The translations under genes were made by a program, and so were the position numbers. From JACJWR01 sp964627505 (GTDB lineage: Bacteria > Actinomycetota > Actinomycetes > S36-B12 > UBA10799), in assembly GCA_964627505.1 (NCBI GenBank), contig CAZVKB010000027.1, positions 1 to 27,696 on the forward strand: a stretch of DNA of 27,696 bases. The letters are read 5' to 3'. The notes under the pieces were generated by a model. It did no database searches. It had not been told where the DNA came from and saw only the letters and a program-made list of their open reading frames with translations. The stretch's first letter is position 1. The number at the start of each line of letters is the position of its first letter. Below, one piece after another: positions 24,514 through 27,696 of the stretch.

Positions 24514-25622
24514 TGTTGGCACTACGAGAGATTCAACGGGGAAAGGGTCGCTTCGCCACCATCGTCGGTGCGTTGTCCCTGATCGTTTTTCTGGTGTTGG
24601 TGCTCGGTGCACTTGCCGATGGGCTGTTCTTCGGGGCCACCGGGGCGGTCCGCACGACGTCTGCGACGGCCTATGTGTTCTCAGAAGAGGCCGAGGGATC
24701 GTTTGTCCGGTCGCGGTTGGATGAGTCCGACGTGGCGGCAGTGGCGGCGGCGCCCGGGGTGACTGCGGCGAACCCGCTGGGACTGCTCCTCACCGGCGGC
24801 ACCGGCCCCGAAGGTGCCGTCGACCTGGCCGTCTTCGGCCTAATCCCGGGCGGAGTCGGCTACCCAACCAAGGTCACCGAGGGTCGGCTGCCTGCGATCG
24901 ATGAGCCCGGCACCGCAGCGGTGGACGAAGTGTTGCGGGATTCGGGGGTGGTGTTGGGTTCGACAGTTGCAGTAGGGGACGTGCCAGCGACCGTCGTAGG
25001 CTTCGTGGCCGACTCGGAGTACCAACTGCAGCCCACGCTGTGGACCTCGGTGACCACCTGGCGAGCCATGCGGGATGCCGTGCGTCCGGAATTGCGCGGT
25101 CAACCAACCGTGATCAACGCTATTGCGATCACCACGACAACGGAATCCGATGATGCCCTCGCGGCGATTGCTGCAGCGGTACCCGGCACCGCGGTTTTGA
25201 GCGCGGAAGCCACCGGGTTGGCTATTCCAGGTGTGGAGCAACAAAGTTCGACATTGAACTCGATCATCTACACCACGTTGGCGGTGGCCGCCTTGGTTGT
25301 GGCCCTGTTCTTTGCGTTGGTGGTGTTGGAGAAACGAGAGTTGTTCGCCGCTCTGAAGGCGCTGGGCGCCTCCACAGGCCGGCTCGGGCGCGGAGTGATC
25401 GTGCAGGCGATCATCGCTTCCGCGTTGGGGGTGGTGATCGGAGCTGTCGTCGCCCGTCTGTTCGACTTGATAATTCCGGCCGGAGTGCCGACGTTGTACC
25501 GCACGGAGACGCTCATCACCATCGCGGTATTCACGTTGGTGGCGGGAGTTGTCGGAGCCTTGTTCTCGTTGCGTCGGATCGCCAAAATCGACCCGGCCAC
25601 CGCTATCGGAGGAGTGATATGA
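24513..25622 (+). CDS. ABC transporter permease (MacB/FtsX type), second subunit
   Basis: A 369-residue paralogue of the preceding permease with the same layout: N-terminal helix (about 12-37), extracytoplasmic domain (about 40-245), three C-terminal helices and an RRIAKIDPATAIG end. The shared A-x-x-E-I-x-R-x-K start and C-terminal motif show that the two genes arose by duplication and probably form a heterodimer. An AGGAG ribosome binding site lies inside the end of the first permease gene (24500-24504). No membrane-fusion (DevB/MacA) gene is present, so export across the single membrane is implied. Confidence 0.88.
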   Translation: MLALREIQRGKGRFATIVGALSLIVFLVLVLGALADGLFFGATGAVRTTSATAYVFSEEAEGSFVRSRLDESDVAAVAAAPGVTAANPLGLLLTGGTGPEGAVDLAVFGLIPGGVGYPTKVTEGRLPAIDEPGTAAVDEVLRDSGVVLGSTVAVGDVPATVVGFVADSEYQLQPTLWTSVTTWRAMRDAVRPELRGQPTVINAIAITTTTESDDALAAIAAAVPGTAVLSAEATGLAIPGVEQQSSTLNSIIYTTLAVAALVVALFFALVVLEKRELFAALKALGASTGRLGRGVIVQAIIASALGVVIGAVVARLFDLIIPAGVPTLYRTETLITIAVFTLVAGVVGALFSLRRIAKIDPATAIGGVI

Positions 25623-26410
25623 GCACTGACGACCCGGTCCTGGCCGCCACCAGTTCGGTTCCAAACGGCCCCGGCGAATCGCCAGCCCTGGATGCCGTCA
25701 AGCACGAACAGGCCTTGTTGCGCGTGACAGATGTGCGCAAGGTCTACGGTTCCGGTCACACTGAAGTGGTAGCCGTTGCTGATGCCACGATGGCCGTGGA
25801 TGAGGGCGAGTTCGTCGCGTTGCTCGGGCCTTCCGGCTCAGGTAAGACGACGTTGATTTCCATCATCGGCGGGTTGCTGTCGCCTTCCAGTGGCACCGTC
25901 CAACTCGGTGGTGTGGACGTCACGACGTTGGGCAAGAAGGACTTGACCAAGTTTCGGGCCGAGCGGGTGGGATTCGTGTTCCAGTCCGCCAACCTGGTCC
26001 CGTTTCTCACCGCGCGCGAGAACCTGCTCTATGTCGCCTCGCTGGTGAAGGGTATTTCCCGCTCGGAAGCCAATTCCCGCGCCGATCGACTGCTGGAGGA
26101 ACTCGGACTAGCTGGTCGAGCCAAGAACTTGCCCGAACAACTCTCCGGCGGTGAACGCCAACGGGTGGCAATCGGTCGAGCGCTGATGAACGACCCAGAT
26201 CTGGTATTGGTCGATGAGCCGACCGCTGCGCTCGACACGGCCATGGGCAGACAAGTGGTGGAACTGCTGCGCAACGAGATCAAGGGCCGCGGTAAAACCG
26301 GCATCATGGTCACCCACGACCTGCGCATGGTGGACTACACCGATCGGGTCTTTGAAATCCTGGACGGCGATCTCACCCACGTGGAGCAGCCCAGCGCCAT
26401 CGGCCACTGA
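25619..26410 (+). CDS. ABC transporter ATP-binding protein (MacB/LolD/DevA type)
   Basis: A 263-residue ATPase with all motifs: Walker A GPSGSGKTT (70-78), Q-loop in VFQSANL, signature LSGGERQR starting near 175, Walker B LVLVDEP with the catalytic Glu, D-loop ALD and H-loop in MVTHD. An extra 35 residues precede the usual start. The gene overlaps the second permease by 4 bp (ATGA), with GGAGGAG upstream, and closes the three-gene exporter operon. The V-x-KVYGSG-x-x-E-V start fits the macrolide/lipoprotein-exporter branch. Confidence 0.93.
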   Translation: MSTDDPVLAATSSVPNGPGESPALDAVKHEQALLRVTDVRKVYGSGHTEVVAVADATMAVDEGEFVALLGPSGSGKTTLISIIGGLLSPSSGTVQLGGVDVTTLGKKDLTKFRAERVGFVFQSANLVPFLTARENLLYVASLVKGISRSEANSRADRLLEELGLAGRAKNLPEQLSGGERQRVAIGRALMNDPDLVLVDEPTAALDTAMGRQVVELLRNEIKGRGKTGIMVTHDLRMVDYTDRVFEILDGDLTHVEQPSAIGH

Positions 26411-26476
26411 TTTCCCTGCAAGCAGGCAACAGGCCGGACCCCTATCCTCGACAAAGTGACCAAAGCAGGTACCTTT

Positions 26477-26494
26477 GGTGAACGCAAGGTGAAC
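26477..26494. promoter_or_regulatory. PHO box: two direct repeats of GGTGAAC with 11-bp spacing
   Basis: GGTGAAC (26477-26483), GCAA, GGTGAAC (26488-26494). On the other strand this reads GTTCACC-N4-GTTCACC, the core of the PHO box bound by PhoP in Streptomyces and close to the RegX3 site in mycobacteria. Repeats also match one base further (GGTGAACG). The box ends 7 bases before a TAATAG -10 sequence, where an activator of the PhoB/OmpR type would replace a -35. Confidence 0.6.
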
Positions 26495-26501
26495 GAAGCG
26501 G

Positions 26502-26507
26502 TAATAG
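26502..26507 (+). promoter_or_regulatory. -10 box (TAATAG) and ribosome binding site of the 40-codon ORF
   Basis: TAATAG lies directly after the PHO box. It predicts a transcription start near 26514 and a leader of about 26 nt containing AGAGGA (26528-26533), six bases before the ATG at 26540. Confidence 0.45.
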
Positions 26508-26539
26508 ATACCGTGCCGCCAATATTCAGAGGATCAATC

Positions 26540-26662
26540 ATGAAGCGATTTCGCACAGTGGCATCAGCCCTTCTGACCATCAACCACCCACCGCGCGTCT
26601 GGTGGGCCGATGTGGTGGACCACCACAATTCTCGTCGCACCAGAGATCGCCGTTCCGTCTGA
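26540..26662 (+). CDS. Putative 40-residue basic peptide under PHO-box control
   Basis: A short ORF with its own promoter elements and ribosome binding site. The product starts MKRFRTVASALL, has an NHPP turn, a WW pair, an acidic DVVD stretch, HH, and ends in a strongly Arg-rich tail. It is not a convincing signal peptide or transmembrane protein, and I do not recognise it. About 65 percent of third positions are G or C, fairly close to real genes here. The same frame is open upstream to a GTG at 26456, which follows a TATCCT box by 7 nt; that would make a 68-residue protein. The added codons have many A/T third bases, and the PHO box would lie inside them, so I favour the short form. Confidence 0.4.
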   Translation: MKRFRTVASALLTINHPPRVWWADVVDHHNSRRTRDRRSV

Positions 26663-26710
26663 CGCCAGCCCCGCGTCTGCCTGCTGCCCCCACCGCTCGC
26701 ACCGGTCTCC

Positions 26711-26716
26711 TAGTCT
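26711..26716 (+). promoter_or_regulatory. -10 box (TAGTCT), probable leaderless promoter of the carbonic-anhydrase-like gene
   Basis: TAGTCT is followed by GAGCCA and GTG 26723. The same hexamer precedes the FN3 gene at 2651. No Shine-Dalgarno sequence is present between box and start. Confidence 0.55.
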
Positions 26717-26722
26717 GAGCCA

Positions 26723-27505
26723 GTGCGAGAGACTTTTTCAGCCGTCCAAGGTGCATTCCCTGGCGCTGTGCCGCTGATCGATTTCGTCGACGGGCAAACC
26801 CGGTGGTTGGCCAATCAGGGGTTTCTGCCTGAAACATCGCTGGCGGTGTTGGCATCGTGCCGAGACGAGCTGGCCGCTGGATTGCGAGCGGAAGTGCGCC
26901 GGCAGTGGGACTTTGCGTTTGATTTCGCCAGTCTGTCGGGGTTGCCGCTGGCGGGTGCTACAGGCGCTCGGGCAGTGCGTGATCACGCTCCGGAGCGGGC
27001 CGGTCGGGTGCAGATTGTGATTTGGGCATTACCGCACGTGGGAGTGCTCGACGACGGCACGGTGGGTCAAGTGATGCGGCGTGGTCGTCACCACCCGACC
27101 ACTGCGTGTGGTTCGTTGCATGCCGCTGCTACTTGGGCGGCTGACTCCCGCGGAGATCCGCTGGCCGGGGAGCAGCCGATTGATCCGCGCGATCCGGAAC
27201 AATCGCTGGTGCGGCGTCGCCTGCTCTCGGCCTATCCGGGTTTTGACACCTTCTCGCCTAAGGAATTGGTGGAGCGGGTGGTCGATTTGATGCTGGCCGA
27301 CTTGTGGGATCTGATCGATACCCTCACCAATCCCCATAACGTGGATGCGGCGATCGTCTCAGGCGTTTTGGTGCACGGATCAGCGGGGGATTTTGTGGCT
27401 CCGAGGCTGGTCCGACTCCGTCGGATTGGGAAGACAATCGAATTATCCGCAAGTGCAGCTACCAGCGACGGTGACTCTACGATACCCCAAGGGGTATCAG
27501 GGTAA
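26723..27505 (+). CDS. LCIB/theta-type carbonic-anhydrase-like protein
   Basis: A 260-residue soluble protein that resembles the carbonic-anhydrase domain of algal LCIB/LCIC proteins (theta class). The key residues of that fold appear in order: Cys46-Arg47-Asp48 (CRDE), His105 in a LPHVGV strand, and Cys129 in ACGSL after a GTVG-x-V-x-R-x-GR segment. Two Cys and one His would bind zinc, with the Asp/Arg pair beside them. The C-terminal region (about 165-245) is helical with no motif I recognise. If active it would interconvert CO2 and bicarbonate in the cytosol. Some LCIB relatives are inactive, so activity is not certain. The GTG start follows a TAGTCT box by 6 nt. Its last codons contain the palindrome at 27481-27498. 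Assignment is from recalled motifs, without a search. Confidence 0.6.
   Translation: MRETFSAVQGAFPGAVPLIDFVDGQTRWLANQGFLPETSLAVLASCRDELAAGLRAEVRRQWDFAFDFASLSGLPLAGATGARAVRDHAPERAGRVQIVIWALPHVGVLDDGTVGQVMRRGRHHPTTACGSLHAAATWAADSRGDPLAGEQPIDPRDPEQSLVRRRLLSAYPGFDTFSPKELVERVVDLMLADLWDLIDTLTNPHNVDAAIVSGVLVHGSAGDFVAPRLVRLRRIGKTIELSASAATSDGDSTIPQGVSG
27481..27498. promoter_or_regulatory. Perfect CsoR/RcnR-type operator palindrome
   Basis: GATACCCC-AA-GGGGTATC has perfect 8-base arms and a two-base centre. TACCC and GGGTA half-sites around a short G/C spacer are the hallmark of operators bound by CsoR/RcnR/CstR/RicR repressors, which sense copper, nickel, formaldehyde or persulfide. It overlaps the last codons and stop region of the carbonic-anhydrase-like gene and lies just upstream of the transporter at the window end, which is its likely target. 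A two-base loop makes an RNA terminator unlikely. Confidence 0.55.
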
Positions 27506-27532
27506 CGAATCAACCAACCGGGTCACCGGACC

Positions 27533-27696
27533 CTGGAATGGACCACGGCGTCTGCGAACTCCGCACACGGCCATCCGGCGTGGCTTGGTGCGTTCATGGG
27601 CACAGGTGCCGTCGGACTGGCATTCGCCTCCCAAACTGCCACGATCGGATGGCGTTGGGCGATGTGGATCGCCATCGCGTTCCGGCCGCAGGCGGC
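27533..27696 (+). CDS. TehA/SLAC1 (TDT) family transporter, N-terminal fragment cut by window end
   Basis: The frame that reaches the window end reads HPAWLGAFMGTGAVGLAFAS, closely resembling the first helix of the tellurite-resistance/dicarboxylate transporter family (P-x-WF-x-x-V-MGTG), which includes TehA, SLAC1 anion channels and the yeast sulfite exporter Ssu1. A second hydrophobic segment begins before the edge. The frame is open from 27506, after a TAA at 27503, but contains no ATG, GTG or TTG before the conserved helix; the only near-standard choice is CTG at 27533. An ATG at 27538 is in another frame, so an unusual start or a one-base sequence error is possible. The start given here is uncertain. 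Confidence 0.6.
   Translation, partial: MEWTTASANSAHGHPAWLGAFMGTGAVGLAFASQTATIGWRWAMWIAIAFRPQA

Noticed and set aside
26415..26426. Inverted repeat CCTGC-AA-GCAGG after the ABC operon as terminator
   Set aside because: A 5-bp stem with a two-base loop is too small to support as a terminator.
26456..26539. GTG 26456 as a leaderless start (TATCCT, 7 nt) of a 68-residue protein
   Set aside because: The codons before ATG 26540 are poor in G/C at third positions and would contain the PHO box and -10; the ATG with AGAGGA is preferred, but this alternative is not excluded.

Overview
The window is high-GC DNA from an actinomycete-type bacterium (Actinomycetota). Supporting signs are many GTG starts, a resuscitation-promoting-factor-like muralidase, a class-E (LAxTG) sortase substrate, a DUF6777 protein with a Trp-rich head, a Streptomyces-style PHO box, and many genes whose -10 box (TAnnnT) sits 6-8 nt before the start codon, the layout of leaderless transcripts. 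The species cannot be named from sequence alone. I saw no rRNA, tRNA, CRISPR array, transposase, integrase or phage gene; this looks like ordinary chromosome.

Layout. (1) 1-4100 (+): three envelope proteins: a DUF6777 membrane protein, a DUF4436 membrane protein, and a secreted FN3 protein with an LAxTG sorting signal. (2) 4111-12314 (-): a GAF-PAS-PAS-GGDEF-EAL c-di-GMP protein, a large membrane hybrid histidine kinase, a coiled-coil protein with an Rpf-like transglycosylase domain, and a calcineurin-like phosphoesterase. (3) 12427-16998 (+): a tightly overlapping four-gene operon for a 2-oxoacid:acceptor oxidoreductase (gamma, alpha, beta) whose fourth subunit fuses a GltD-like FAD/NADPH module to a 2[4Fe-4S] ferredoxin; a hairpin follows it. 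(4) 17332-17961 (+): a SOUL haem-binding protein, convergent with an SF2 helicase (18078-20843, -) that carries a C-terminal transmembrane hairpin. An MFS transporter diverges from the helicase. (5) 22052-26410: a 59-aa protein (-), a PAS-GGEEF diguanylate cyclase (+), and a three-gene MacB/FtsX-type ABC exporter (+). (6) 26411-27696 (+): a PHO box with -10, ribosome-binding site and a 40-codon ORF; an LCIB/theta-type carbonic-anhydrase-like gene; a perfect CsoR/RcnR-type operator palindrome; and the start of a TehA/SLAC1-family transporter cut by the window edge.

How the genes may work together. The cyclase (22375) would make c-di-GMP and the EAL protein (4111) would degrade it, with the hybrid kinase as a further sensor. 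The oxidoreductase operon appears to join 2-oxoacid oxidation to NAD(P) reduction within one complex. The right end suggests phosphate control of a small peptide, and metal- or sulfur-responsive control of an anion/sulfite-type transporter beside a carbonic-anhydrase-like enzyme. The features most worth following are the fused oxidoreductase, the membrane-tethered helicase, the PHO-box peptide, the CsoR-type palindrome and the leaderless promoter pattern.
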